DNA from: Raphanus sativus
Taxonomy: Eukaryota > Streptophyta > Magnoliopsida > Brassicales > Brassicaceae
Direction of reading: 5' to 3'
DNA length: 64,000 nt
Assembly (NCBI RefSeq): GCF_000801105.2
Contig: NC_079515.1
Span: 26,063,407-26,127,406, forward strand
In this document: positions 22,612-40,868 of the stretch, piece after piece
Layout: the number at the start of each line of letters is the position of its first letter
Position numbering within the stretch: the stretch's first letter is position 1
Translations under genes and position numbers: made by a program
The notes under the pieces: generated by a model
The model's database searches: none
Seen by the model: the letters and a program-made list of their open reading frames with translations, nothing else
What the model was told of the DNA's origin: nothing

Positions 22612-22870
22612 GAAATAAGTGTAAGATATGACTTTTATGTTATACTTTGAACCGTACCATTGTGCACCTAATTTATAGTGCGAGTATGGGGTTTCAAGTC
22701 GGTCAATAGATGAAATATCATTAACAAATACTATTTCTCTAGATCTATGCTTTGAAAAGTCTACGAATATTAATTTTTTGCACAAGTAGCTTTCAGTATG
22801 GTCAAAGTAGCTAGAGAGACTCAAGTGTTACGTTGGATCAATCGTCCAAAACAAAATTGTATTCGGTTTT
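22612..22870 (-). promoter_or_regulatory. Former promoter region of glucanase copy 2
   Basis: The region aligns with the promoter of copy 1. It retains the TATAAAT box just upstream of the ATG (near 22670-22677) and a TTTGACC W-box core at 22799-22805 on the minus strand. It ends where the tandem repeat begins. Confidence 0.5.
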
Positions 22871-23180
22871 CAGAATACTCAAATTTAAATCATTCTTGTG
22901 TTTTTCTTTGGATACTAGCTAGGTCGGCTCACGGTAGGAATGTATACGAATCGAATATACATTGGAAGTATTCAGAATGCTCAAATTTAAATCATTCTTG
23001 TGTTTTTCTTTGGATACTAGCTAGGTCGGCTCACGGTACGTAGGAATGTATACGAATCGAATATACATTGGAAGTATTCAGAATGCTCAAATTTAAATCA
23101 TTCTTGTGTTTTTCTTTGGATACTAGCTAGGTCGGCTCATGGTAGGAATGTATACGAATCGAATATACATTGGAAGTATT
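22871..23180 (+). repeat. Three-unit tandem repeat upstream of glucanase copy 2
   Basis: Three head-to-tail units at 22871-22972 (102 bp), 22973-23078 (106 bp) and 23079-23180 (102 bp). Each begins CAGAATRCTCAAATTTAAAT and contains the CTAGCTAGGTCGGCTCA segment and GTATACGAATCGAATATAC. Units differ by few bases and a 4-bp CGTA insertion in unit 2. Copy 1 and copy 3 upstream regions have only one related stretch, so the triplication is local and recent. Confidence 0.95.
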
Positions 23181-23274
23181 GGTGATCCGATCCATTTTAT
23201 CCAATTCAAGTCATCCAAACCACACATGTATTGAACATGATTTAGCACACGTCAGATACATCAAAGCTAATTAT

Positions 23275-23530
23275 GGGTCTAACTGGTAACCATCTCGGGA
23301 ATGCTAGGAACAAATAGGAAAATAATGGATGGGAATAAAATTATAGGAATGATGAGGAATGGTTATTCCATATCAAATTCAGTGAGGAACAAATTAATTT
23401 TTTAATTCTTTACAATTAAAGGAATGAGAAGGAATGAAAAGGAACGACTATTCCTTGTGAATGGTAAAATTTGTTAGGAACATTAAGGAATGCATTATTC
23501 CTATCCGTTCCTTGGTCACCAGTTAGACCC
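23275..23530. mobile_element. MITE with GGGTCTAACTGGT ends
   Basis: A 256-bp non-coding element. The left end GGGTCTAACTGGTAACC and the right end GGTCACCAGTTAGACCC are inverted repeats. The interior repeats GGAATG/ATTCC motifs on both strands. TAT flanks each side and may be a 3-bp target duplication. I cannot place it firmly in a superfamily. The ends resemble those of the element at 52201-52822. Confidence 0.65.
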
Positions 23531-23862
23531 TATATGTTTCATGAGTTTTTAGCTCAAATGTGTTGTTCATCCAAGTATTGTTTGTAAGTTTAATTGAAAA
23601 AATCATGTATATATTGTAGAAATTAAAGAAATTAAACCACACTCATTATATTTTTCTTTCTCACTCTCATTATATTATAGAAACGGATAGAGGAAAACAT
23701 AGTCTTGGGCTCACTATTCCTTGTTATTACATAGTCTAGGGCTCATTATTCCTTGTTATTACAACAAGTTCCCACTTTCTTATTACTAAATACAAACTCC
23801 CAAATAACAGATAAATAGCATTTTATGGCATCACTAGCTCTTCAACAAGTATCTTCAAGATA
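23531..23862. other. Intergenic: 3' flank of glucanase copy 3
   Basis: AT-rich DNA with two near-identical 40-base repeats of GGGCTCATTATTCCTTGTTATTACA type at 23706-23770. The final part matches the 3' flanks of the other glucanase copies. No gene is seen. Confidence 0.5.
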
Positions 23863-25002
23863 TTAGTTGAAATTAACATCATACTTAGGCTGTTGATTAG
23901 GAAGAAACATCCCCCAAAACTTCTCAAGCTCAGGAGGACCCTTCTGATTCTCATCGAACATAGCGAATATATAAGTCTCTATAGCGTTCCCTGGCTTTCT
24001 TGGAGTTCCACTCTTCACATGCTGTATCAAATTATTAACGTAAGTCATAGCATTCTCCACGCTAGTCCCTTCTCCTCCCTCCGTGGGCCAACCGCTCTCA
24101 GACACCACGATTTCCAACGATCCTCCGTTTGATTTCTCCAATGCTGCGTAGACCGCGTCGAGATTGGCGTCGAAGAGGTTTGTGTAAGAGTATTGGTCGT
24201 CACTGACTACAGGGGTCGGTTTGAACAAAGCGTACTCAAGAGGGATGGTGTCCATGTTGTCCTTGTAGCTGAAGTAAGGGTAGTTATTCAAGAGCAGAGG
24301 AGACTGCTTGCTCACCAAGAAATCTACCACCGGTTGGAGAAAGTTCTTGTACTCATCCGTGAATCTTCCTTGCGACGGAGGGTACGTGTCCGTGGTGGCT
24401 CCCATGTCTATAGCCGTTGACACCTTGATCCCCAGCCCTGCTGCAGAAACCGCGTTATCGATGTTCTGCATGGCTTGGAAGAGAACACTTCCAGCTGTCT
24501 CCGAGAGTTTCACCTCATTTCCGACCGTGATGTACCTGAATCTGACACCTTCGTAGTTCTTGACGTTGTCCTGGACCCACGAGTCAGCCTCACCTTGGCT
24601 GGAGGCGACACGTTCGAGGTCTGTTTTGGGAACGTCGAGGATGAGCTCGATGTCAGAGTTGCGGAGAGCGTTGAGAGCCTCAGGGTCTGGAGCGTAAAGC
24701 CGCATCCTCTGGATGTTTCTCTGCTTGTAAAGAAACCACAACATCCGATGGGTTTGGTCGGGGATCGCCTAACATCCCGTAGCATACTCCGACTTGTGCA
24801 GCTAATCATTAGTAACAAAATTGATCAGACTATATAATATCATATCATATAATCAACAGGGTCGTGTGAGATAATTTATTAACGTTACATAAGCTCAAAA
24901 GATGATTATACCTGTGGTGTTGAAGAAGGAAGTCATTACAAGGCTGAGAAGAACAAGCAACATCGGTGATAAGGATAAGATCCTTGATTCAGACATTTTC
25001 AT
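23863..25002 (-). pseudogene. PR-2 type beta-1,3-glucanase with 1-bp frameshift (copy 3)
   Basis: Third GH17 copy. Exon 1 is 24912-25002 (signal peptide [20 protein letters not shown]) and exon 2 is 23863-24801. Near 24733 one extra A (AAAGAAACC against AAAGAGCC in the other copies) shifts the frame about 20 codons into the mature protein, after [13 protein letters not shown]. Downstream everything is open and well preserved, including [13 protein letters not shown] and [16 protein letters not shown] with both catalytic Glu. The C-terminus is KYDVNFN. Because only a single indel separates it from an intact gene, an assembly or sequencing error must be excluded. Its upstream DNA carries two transposon insertions. 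Confidence 0.85.
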
Positions 25003-25084
25003 GAAACAATAAGAAAAGTTAAGATATAGATTTCTATATTATATTTTGAATCGTAACATTATGCGATAATTTATATATAGTGCG

Positions 25085-25734
25085 CAGTGCCGGTTCTGAG
25101 ATATTCATGGTCCAATACGAAATATAAAATCGAGGCCCTTAGATAATATAAAAAAAATCTGTCGATAAAAAACTCAAGTCTATAATAAAAAAATTATAAT
25201 ATCCTTAAAACTAATAAAAATTATCAGTTCTTAAATATAGACCTTGCATTTTTTCCTGCAAAATCATCCATCAAACTTTAGTAATCAAGGTTCTTGATCA
25301 TATTATTTTCAATCGCCAATATAACCAAACTATCAATCTTTCTTGTGACATAGTTGACCGCAAGTAAAACTTTATCAACTTCAGCTTCGAGAAGCTTCTT
25401 TCTACTGAGGCAACTGAAACCGGGATTGCAAACATTACTAGATAGGCAATCCAAATTTAACTTAGAAGATAATTATTCTAAATCAGTTATTTTCCTTTTT
25501 TTGTCATCATAATACTTTTCCTTTTTTACTTTTTAATTTACTCATGTTTAATAACATAAAAGTATGTCCACCACCTTCCTTAATCCTTACTTATCGACAA
25601 TATATAATATAGTACATGTAACAAAATTTCTATGTTTATAATTAATACTAATGGAAAAACTAGGCCCTAAAATTTTACAAAATTAATAGGCCACATACGG
25701 ATGTTTCTAAAGTTTGTGGTCAAAGCCGGCACTG
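25085..25734. mobile_element. Non-autonomous hAT element upstream of glucanase copy 3
   Basis: A 650-bp insertion with ends CAGTGCCGGTTCTGAG and CAAAGCCGGCACTG (inverted). It is flanked by a perfect 8-bp duplication ATAGTGCG at 25077-25084 and 25735-25742, as hAT transposases produce. The empty site is visible upstream of copies 1 and 2, where ATAGTGCG occurs once and is followed directly by the same downstream DNA. No ORF of note is inside. The insertion lies 75 bp before the start codon, next to the TATA region. Confidence 0.93.
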
Positions 25735-26030
25735 ATAGTGCGAGGTTGGGGTTCAAGTCAGTCAATGGATGGTAATACCATTAACAAATATTTCTGAAGA
25801 TCTATGCTTTGAAAAGTCTATGTATATGAGTTTTCTGCACAAGTAGCTTTCGGTATGGTCAAAGTAGCTAGTGCGACTGAAGTGCTACGTTGGATCAATC
25901 GCCCAAAACAAAATTGTATTCCGTTTTCAGAATACTCAAATTTAACTCAATGTTGTGTTATTATTAGTCGTGCATCTTACGTTAATCACGTCAATCGCGC
26001 CGACCGTTAACTAAATTGTGTCATTACGTC

Positions 26031-26656
26031 CAGGGCGGATTGAATACTTCTTTAATTTTCAGTATTAAGGATATTCAATTTCTTAATTTGCTTTGTTTTG
26101 GATATCCGCTTATCCAGATATCAGGAAAATTTTATGAATATTTTATCCACTTTATTTATTACAAATAAATTTAGAAAAATATATAAGTTTGTCTTTAGAA
26201 AATATCTTTAGAATAAAATTAAATATAAAATAATGATTAGTGAAACTATATGTTTCATAATTTTTTAAAAAAATTAATTAAATGTTCTTATAAAACATAA
26301 AGTTTTAGAAGAATTGTAGTTTTATAAAGAATTTATATTCATTTCTTAATTTGATTCTTTATAAATAATTTTATAAATAAAACTAATAAAGTTATATGTT
26401 AAAATAATAGTTATATAAAATTATACATTTAAACTTCTATATTTAATTGTACATATACATATATTTGTACAAAAGTCGGAGTGGATCGGATATCCGACTC
26501 TGAAATTTTTAGTATTTATGTTTTATTTCGATTTTAACAGATATTGATTTTTAATATTTGTTTTGATTCGAAACTTGCAGATATCTAGATTTTTTTGGAT
26601 CAAATTGAAGCGAATAAAAAGTCTATTCAAAATTAAAAGATAAAATGCCAAACCTA
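26031..26656. mobile_element. Second hAT-like insertion upstream of glucanase copy 3
   Basis: A 626-bp AT-rich insertion flanked by the perfect 8-bp repeat ATTACGTC (26023-26030 and 26657-26664). In the upstream region of copy 1 the corresponding site is read as a single uninterrupted ATTACGTTATTAGAC at about 17633. The ends, CAGGGCGGATTGA and the complement of TGCCAAACCTA, are only weakly inverted. The 8-bp duplication points to hAT, but class is less certain than for the neighbour. Confidence 0.7.
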
Positions 26657-26664
26657 ATTACGTC

Positions 26665-27754
26665 ATCAGACTATAGACTCACTAGCCAACATCAGTTATG
26701 GTTAGACCCAAAGTCACCGTGAAACAAGTTAGAATCTAAAGTCTACAGTCTATACTTTGCTATCATCTAAACAACGTAAAGAAGAAAAGTAAGAAAAACA
26801 CATGTGGAATTCTATAAAACACGGGTGTGTCATGTGTGCATATTCCGATATTCGTACATATGTAAGAATGTGGTTTCTATAAAATTGTGTTGGTCGTTGT
26901 GGTTACTGTTTTGTGGTCGTCAAAGCAGCTTAGCTTAATGACAATGGACCGGACGAGTCAAAAATGACTTTTGTTGTCGGTTAGTCTTGGAGTTGGGGGC
27001 ATACCTAACGGTATTGCTGTTCGTTGTTGATCATTAAAATTTAGAAGAAAGAGTCTTTCATTCTTTTCGCTCCAATATTCACTCCAACGACTGAGTATGT
27101 CAGTTATGCTTATTAATTTAGTTTTACACCTAAGTTTTTAACTTCTCATGTTTCACTAAAATGAATTGAATTTTTACATTACGGGCCTTTTGCTAGACAC
27201 TCGCGCTATGTTTTGATTTTAAAACTTTGGAAAGAAATAAGCCCAACAAAGAAGACTAACACGAGCCCACTTAAAAATTAAACCGGAATCTAAGCATAAA
27301 CCACCTAAACCGAATAATTTAACTATAATTCACGAAGATAATTTAAATATATTAAAAAAAATTCATATACAAAAAATCGATAACTGAATTGAGAAATATT
27401 AAAATATAAGAACGAAAAATAAAAAACTTAACTTGTCTTCTGATATATTTTTGATGATATACAGTAGTTTTAATTGAAAAAACCGGAATTCAAACCAAAC
27501 TTAAACCGTATCAAATTAATGATACCAAAAGACAAACCAGAAAAGTCCTAACAAAATAATAAATCCAAACGATAACCAACTACATCTTGACCGTTCGATT
27601 TTTCAAAACTCAACGGACGGTCACGATTGCCTGATCACCATCGTCTCCATTTCAACAAAGAGAAGTCCTTAAACGCCGGCTGAATCAAAAATCAACCACT
27701 TCCTCTCTCGTGTTGTTGACCACTCCTCCACTTTGCAGTCTCAGATCTCGAAAA
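26665..27754. other. Intergenic: cluster end and FAX1 promoter
   Basis: The first 100 bases still match upstream DNA of glucanase copy 1. After that the DNA is AT-rich with many short AAACCGAA / TTCGGTTT-like units between 27280 and 27600. No gene is seen. The FAX1 5' leader lies at the right edge. Confidence 0.5.
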
Positions 27755-29092
27755 ATGGCAGCGAAAATCTCTCAGCTTGCTTGTCTCTCCTCCACCCATC
27801 GCCAATTCCGAATCCAGAACCGATCGTTTCCGGGACTTAGGTTCCGTCCGGAGGTAAAACTTTCGCATGAAAAGGACAGAGCTTTCTTAATTGCTGTCAA
27901 AAAAAGTTAGGAGCTTTGATTGATTTTAGTCTGTCTTAGAAATAATCTTATCGCTGTGTGATTTGAATACTTTGTTTGGGAAACTGATTAGTGTTATGAG
28001 TGGCTAATACGCTTAGAATGGTGCCTGCCAGTCTTTTGTAGTTAGAAGCGTCGATGGGAACAGCTCAGAAACAACACCAGCTTCTTCTCTCAGCTATACA
28101 GCTGAGGTTTCTAAACCTTTCGTTGTGAAAACATCCAACTCCACAGTGGATGAATCTGCTACGGGTAAAGAGATTATCTCAGAGCCAGTAGAGGAACATG
28201 TTGCCCCAACACAGCCTAAAAGAGCAGCAAAGATCCATGACTTCTGTTTTGGCATTCCTTATGGTACTTTGTGACTCTCTCTCTCTCTCATATCTGAGCT
28301 GCCTGTTAAGTTCTTAAAGCAACCCATATCATATTATTTATTGTCAGGTGGTCTGGTTATGAGTGGAGGATTGCTTGGATTTGCGTTTTCAAGAAATCTT
28401 ACAAGTTTAAGTACTGGAGTCCTCTATGGTGGTGGCCTTCTTGCTCTTAGTACATTGAGCATGAAGATTTGGCGACAGGGAAAATCTAGTTTCCCTTACA
28501 TACTAGGTCAAGCAGGTAATCTTCAGATACTACTGTTTACAGGAAGAACTAATGGGTACTTTCGAGTAGTACTGGTATCTTACACATGATTAGTGTATTA
28601 TATATCAAAGAAGTGGGATTCTAACAAGTGTTCATCTTTTAACCAAGATCATTATGTGCACATGGAACTATCTAAATGCTAATGTTATCTATGAAAGCTT
28701 CTGTGCTTACTCAATTCTTTCGACACCCTGAATTTGCAGTGCTTTCAGCTGTCGTCTTCTGGAAGAACTTCACAGCTTACTCTATGGTAATTCCTCATCT
28801 TTATGAACATTCTGATTGTTTAATTTTTGCCTTGCTTGACTTCAAGTGCTTGTACTTATACAGACTAAGAAGCTGTTTCCTGCCGGGCTATTTGCTGTTG
28901 TCAGGTCAGAAGATCTTTTGCAATATACTGCAAGAGTCTGATGTATCTATGCTCATTCGCTTCATCTAACCTTGTGTTCATGTCGTTTTTCATTGCAGTG
29001 CTGCCATGTTGTGTTTCTATTCCTATGTGGTGCTCTCCGGTGGAAACCCAGCTCCAAAGAAACTGAAACCATCTTCTAGTCCTTCATACTGA
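27755..29092 (+). CDS. FAX1: FAX1, plastid inner-envelope fatty acid exporter (TMEM14 family)
   Basis: FAX1 moves free fatty acids out of plastids across the inner envelope. Six exons: 27755-27853, 28032-28263, 28348-28515, 28740-28786, 28864-28904 and 28999-29092, giving 226 aa, the length known for the family. The first 33 residues are Ser/Arg-rich (transit peptide), followed by an acidic, Thr/Ser/Glu-rich stretch. The TMEM14 domain starts at KIHDFCFGIPYGGLV. It has four hydrophobic helices: SGGLLGFAFSRNL, GVLYGGGLLALSTLSMKIW, VLSAVVFWKNFTAYSM and AAMLCFYSYVVLSGG. The C-terminus is Lys/Pro/Ser-rich. Its position after the glucanase cluster and before eIF3e matches AT3G57280. Confidence 0.94.
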
Positions 29093-29548
29093 AGAAACTT
29101 AACATAGGGATCTTCTCTCTTCTCTCTTTTGATGGTGTGGTTGGATTCCTGATGTAATCTTATTATACTTTTGAGAAGCAACAACTTTTGCATGTGTCAT
29201 TATTAAAATTTTGTTTACTGGTAACATATGTTTGTGCTCGTCTTTAATCTTAATCGAACTATAAATGCTAAAACGTAAGGCAAAAACTTATGTTGGCTTA
29301 GTCACAAGTCAAAAACCTTACAGCGGGTTGATTGTAAAATAGCTTTCACAAGATTAAACAAAAGGTTAATTGGTTTAATGAAATTAAGAAAAATTCTGAA
29401 TCCAATATTAAATCGAACTTCTTCAAAGATGACCATGTGTGTAGGCAATGATTCAAAGGTCAAAAACAATTGATTCCAGACAAAACAAACTGATGATTAT
29501 CAAGGAAAGGGTGTCTAAGGATAGACAGAGTCAACAGCAAAATTGTGA
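29093..29548. other. Intergenic between convergent FAX1 and eIF3e
   Basis: This is the shared 3' region of two genes that face each other. It holds both 3' UTRs. No coding sequence or repeat is recognised. Confidence 0.5.
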
Positions 29549-31818
29549 TTAACGAGCTGCTTGCCCCTGTGTGTGTTCTAAGAGCTGAGTCACTAACTTG
29601 TAAGTCCGTCCTGACAAGGCTTTGGTGTGGTTAATCAACTGCTCATGCCTGCATTACGTGGGAAACGAGTTTAGACTGTAGAATTTTCAGACATAAGGGA
29701 CTACTATAAGATGGTATTCTTCTTACACGTTGGGCTGAGTAGGCTCCATGATTACGGTTCCTGACTCGGAATCAATCTTGGCATCGAGCTTTGAGGTGCG
29801 GATAAGGTTCACAATCCATCTCTCTGCCTCCTCGTAGTTCAGATTCAATTTCTCAGCAAGTACCCTGACAAGGCCATAATATCTCAATATAAATACAAGG
29901 TAATACTACAAGACCCACAAACTCTTCTTGCCATCATCAAAAGCAGCCAGGTTTGTGGGATTTTGATGCACAAAAAATATAGAGAACTTACCCCATGTCA
30001 ATTCTCTGATGAATTCTGCAATAGGTTTCGAAGATAAAGAGGCGGGCATTTTCAAGAAACTCATCTCTCAGTGGAACAGTTGAAAAGTTTCCATTCTCTA
30101 CTCGCTTTCCGAGGAATGGATCATTCACAATGACCTACATCATAGTAAGCATGTCAGACTTTTGATTATATTATCCTGCACAATTTCAAAATATACAAAA
30201 TAGTACATGTGAAAGGCTTTTACCTCTTCACACTCTTTCATCTTCTTTTGAGCCCCATCAAAGTCATAATTGACAAACACACATGCCAGGAACTCCACAA
30301 TAGGATCTTTGTAGGAGTAGTGCTCTTGTTGAATGACCTTAATGAACTCTTTCAGTTGAGGCCTTTTCCTTTTGTTGACAACGAAAGCAGTTGCCAAGTA
30401 ACGCAGCAAGTGTGGAGCACTAGTTTGTATGGCGTTCAGATACCTAAAAGTTTAAAGTAATATTAGTCTGCAATAACTACATACACGCAATAATGGATGC
30501 ACACAAAAGCAATCTTGCATGTCAAATTTAGCTAAGGCTAACTTAGATGCAAAAGAAAAGAAAAAAGGTGAAAGCATAGATAAGGTTTGCTACTATATAA
30601 ACCTGTATTAAGGAATAACGAGGGTTGAACTTACTTGTCTTGGTTAAAAAGATCAATGATTTGAGTCCTTCCGTTATCATGGTTGAAAAAGATATAGAGA
30701 CCCCAATGCATCAACCAAATCCTGTTCTGCACTTGGTTTAACGGTGACGCAAAACTCTGAAAAAAAAAAGACAAATGCTAATTGATATATATAAACTCAC
30801 ATAAGGCTACAAAAAAGCTTGAAGAGACTCAGAAACAAGACCTTTGAGTCAATAATATCTTTAACACGGTTAAGCTCTTCAAATGCAATGTCCCAGTTCT
30901 GCATCAATATCTCAGATGCAAGCTTTCCCCACAAAGCGCTCAGACTCCTCTCAAGGTTAGAGCAAAGAGTCCTGTACTGGTAAAGGTAATCAGCAGCACC
31001 AGAATAGTTACCACACTCAAACTGAAACTTGGCGTACTGATACAACGCCTCTATCTGGTCCGGACCAATCTGATTAAAAAAAAACATCACACACAGCAAC
31101 AAGAACTGAGTTCCGCATAATACCAAATGCAAATCGGACAACTTTTTGTGCACAAATCGGACAACTTTTTGTGCACAAATCAGACAACTTTTTGATGCAA
31201 ATCAAGAACTGGATTTCTTAATAACCAAAATGCAAATCAGACAACTTTTTCAAATCAGACAACCTTTTCAAATCAGACAACTATTTCAAATCAGACAACT
31301 TCTTGTGCATAAATCAGACAACATTATCATACAAAAACACACAAACCTGGTAACGTTCCTTAAGCATCTGGAGATTATACTGCTTATCAGCTCTCAGCTC
31401 CTGAACCGCAGCAGGGTTCAAAAGGAAAGTCACGAGCGGTGCAGCAGCCTCCTCCAGAGACTTGAGCCTCGCAACCACCTCAGCTCTCCTCTCCACCATA
31501 TCTATACCACCACCACCACCACAAGAGATTCATAAACATCAAACCAACCAACCAATCAATCAACCCACAAAGAGGCAAACTTTTAAGAGACATTATACCT
31601 TGGGGAGCGTCTTCGGTGTGGTATAGACTCTTGTGAATGTCCATGGCGTAATCAACCATGTTGGTCTTGTTCAAAAGCTCGATCTTGAACTTGAGGATCT
31701 GCTCATCAGGGTAAAGCTGACGCTCCTGAAGGAACTCGAGTATGGGGAACACCAGGTGCCTGTCTAGGTTGGGGGCTACTCGAGGTGTCAGGTCATAGTT
31801 CTCTTTGATTTCCGCCAT
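29549..31818 (-). CDS. TIF3E1: eIF3e (INT6), translation initiation factor 3 subunit E
   Basis: Subunit e of the eIF3 complex, which carries a PCI domain and binds the 40S ribosome; plant eIF3e also contacts the COP9 signalosome. Eight exons: 31599-31818, 31347-31501, 30842-31069, 30635-30756, 30224-30443, 29992-30134, 29727-29864 and 29549-29648, giving 441 aa, the same as Arabidopsis. The N-terminus is [20 protein letters not shown]; an in-frame ATG three codons upstream (31827) is the alternative. Recognisable blocks are [40 protein letters not shown] and the PCI region around [20 protein letters not shown]. The winged helix ends in [19 protein letters not shown]. Intron 2 carries a minisatellite. 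The gene is divergent from INO80. Confidence 0.96.
31131..31325 (+). repeat. Minisatellite in eIF3e intron 2
   Basis: Eight copies of AAATCRGACAACTTTTT begin at 31131, 31154, 31177, 31234, 31252, 31270, 31288 and 31311. Spacing alternates between 23 bp (units with a GTGCAC linker) and 18 bp (units without), with one 57-bp gap. The whole array lies in the intron between exons 2 and 3 of eIF3e. Confidence 0.92.
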
Positions 31819-32590
31819 CGTCGCCATCTCTCGTATCTCCGTCGAGCTCTCAAGACGGCAGAGATGGAGAGTTTTGGAGACGATGTGGGAAACTCTCTGT
31901 ATAGTGAAATTAGGGTTTACCTCGAATAATACTTTCAATATTTATTAAATAGCCCCTATACTTCTTATGTATTCTTATTCCCCCTATTTTTTCCTTTTTA
32001 ACAAACGACACCGTTTCTCACGAGATCTTTATAGTCTTCGTCGTCATCTAACCGGCCGGTATAGCCCATATACACTTCTTATGGAGAGCTTAATGGAATG
32101 GCGTATGTTAGTATATTGCAAATAGGGTTTAGATCAAATAATACTTACAATATTTATACATTTACCCCTAAACTGCTTATATATTCGTATTTTCTCATAT
32201 ACTAGTTCTATATACTATCTGCCCCCCCAGATTTTACTTTCGTTAATACGACACCGTTTCACACGATGGATCTTTATCGTCTCCGTCGTTATGTAACCGG
32301 CCGGTATATCGGAGGTTTTAGCATTAAAATGAAAAAAGGGAAAATTAAATGATTTATGTGGAGGAGGGCGCACGGTAAGAAGCTTTCATGGAACAGCGTA
32401 TGTTAGCATCCCACTAACTCGCGCATCTCATCTTTTACCTTTCTTCTCTCTATCATTACTGAGATTAGGGTTCTTCTTCCTCGAGGCCAACTCTTCTCAT
32501 TATATCTCTCTCGGCGGCGAATGTCTCGCAGCTTTTAAAGGCTTTTTTTCTCTGTCTCCGAAAAATTCGACGGCACAGTGTCTTTCTCTC
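31819..32590. promoter_or_regulatory. Divergent eIF3e/INO80 promoter with internal duplication
   Basis: The two start codons are 772 bp apart. The region contains a diverged tandem duplication. TAGGGTTTA...AATAATACTT begins at 31911 and again at 32123. Both units then carry ACGACACCGTTTC (near 32006 and 32251), a CTTTATNGTCTYCGTCGT block, the palindrome TAACCGGCCGGTAT (near 32050 and 32297) and finally GCGTATGTTAGYAT (near 32101 and 32396). Conserved motifs inside the two units may be functional core elements. Confidence 0.75.
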
Positions 32591-39807
<7,217 letters not shown>

Positions 39808-40868
39808 AGCTTTTAATAGATATTAACTCCATGCAGATTTTAGTAAACTTGGTTCCTAGCTTTTGAACTAATTGTACAGATTTTAATAAGTTTTTAACCC
39901 TACATCGATCTAATGGTATGTACATTTATAAATATTATTGTCGATTTATAGTTTGAGAACGTCTCCGACTTATATCTTTATATTTGACTCTCTAATATCT
40001 TTTTTTTTTGTCAAGAAGACTCTAATATCATTTATAGACGGGATAGGCCATAAGAAACTGTGCAGCTAGCAGTTAAGCAATGTCTGTTGATGATCTAGAG
40101 GACATAGTGTAGTTTGCTATTTTCCTCTACATCAATATGAAAAAAAGAGAAATTTACTATGAAGACCCTAGAATTTCTTTTATCACAAATATGTCACTCA
40201 AAGGTCAAATGACCAAAATGATTCATTGAAAAAAACAAAAATAAATACTTTGTGAGACACAATGAATAGGTAACATTCTATTAGATTGGACTTCTCTTTT
40301 CTTAGAATGCTCATTGGATGCTGTGAATCAAGAAAGAAATTAAGCTGCAAATGCACGTTCAAAGTTTGCAATAGACGGGATTCATAATTTATCTCACATA
40401 TATAAACGCAGGCATGTAGAGAAACCACCTCCACTCAATTTTCTAATTTTGTCTCTAAGTCAGTTTCTCTAAACTTTCCTCACACGAATTTTTACAAAAA
40501 TTGTTCTGACTTTCAAGCGAATTTAACAGTTCTACTCTCGTTTTCATGCAGATTGTCTTCATCTTGTATCTAGATTCTAGTTATTAGGTAAGTTTCTTCT
40601 CGATCATCCACATATATGAATTTCTCCATTCATATCATCGTCTTGTTTAACTCAACTAGGTCAATTTCTTCTAGCATCTACGTGTGTAAGTGTTCTTTTC
40701 TCGTGTTTGTCTGATCAGTCTTGTTCTCCATGTTGAATGATATTTGTTAGATTGATACTGAGAATTTGTTTTGATTGAATCACTTTGAAATAGTATTATA
40801 AGGAAATGATGTTATGTCGTTTTACAAGATGTTTTGGAAGCCCGAGTGAAGAAGTGGTGGTGACCAAC
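39808..40868. other. Intergenic: INO80 3' end and an orphan promoter-like segment
   Basis: After the INO80 3' UTR, a plausible plant promoter appears: CACATATATAAACGCA near 40394 followed by a pyrimidine-rich leader and a strong splice donor TTAG|GTAAGTTTC near 40587. No coding exon follows before the hAT element at 40869. The segment 40821-40862 is repeated at 44027-44068. In Arabidopsis I recall small genes between INO80 and ACA11, so this could be the remnant of one of them. Confidence 0.4.

Noticed and set aside
24475..24837. 120-codon plus-strand ORF opposite glucanase copy 3
   Set aside because: Antisense shadow; the same frame recurs opposite the other copies because the sense codons are conserved.
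31146..31535. 129-codon ORF across the eIF3e minisatellite
   Set aside because: Produced by repeat periodicity (IRQLFQ repeats) and antisense of exon 2; not a gene.
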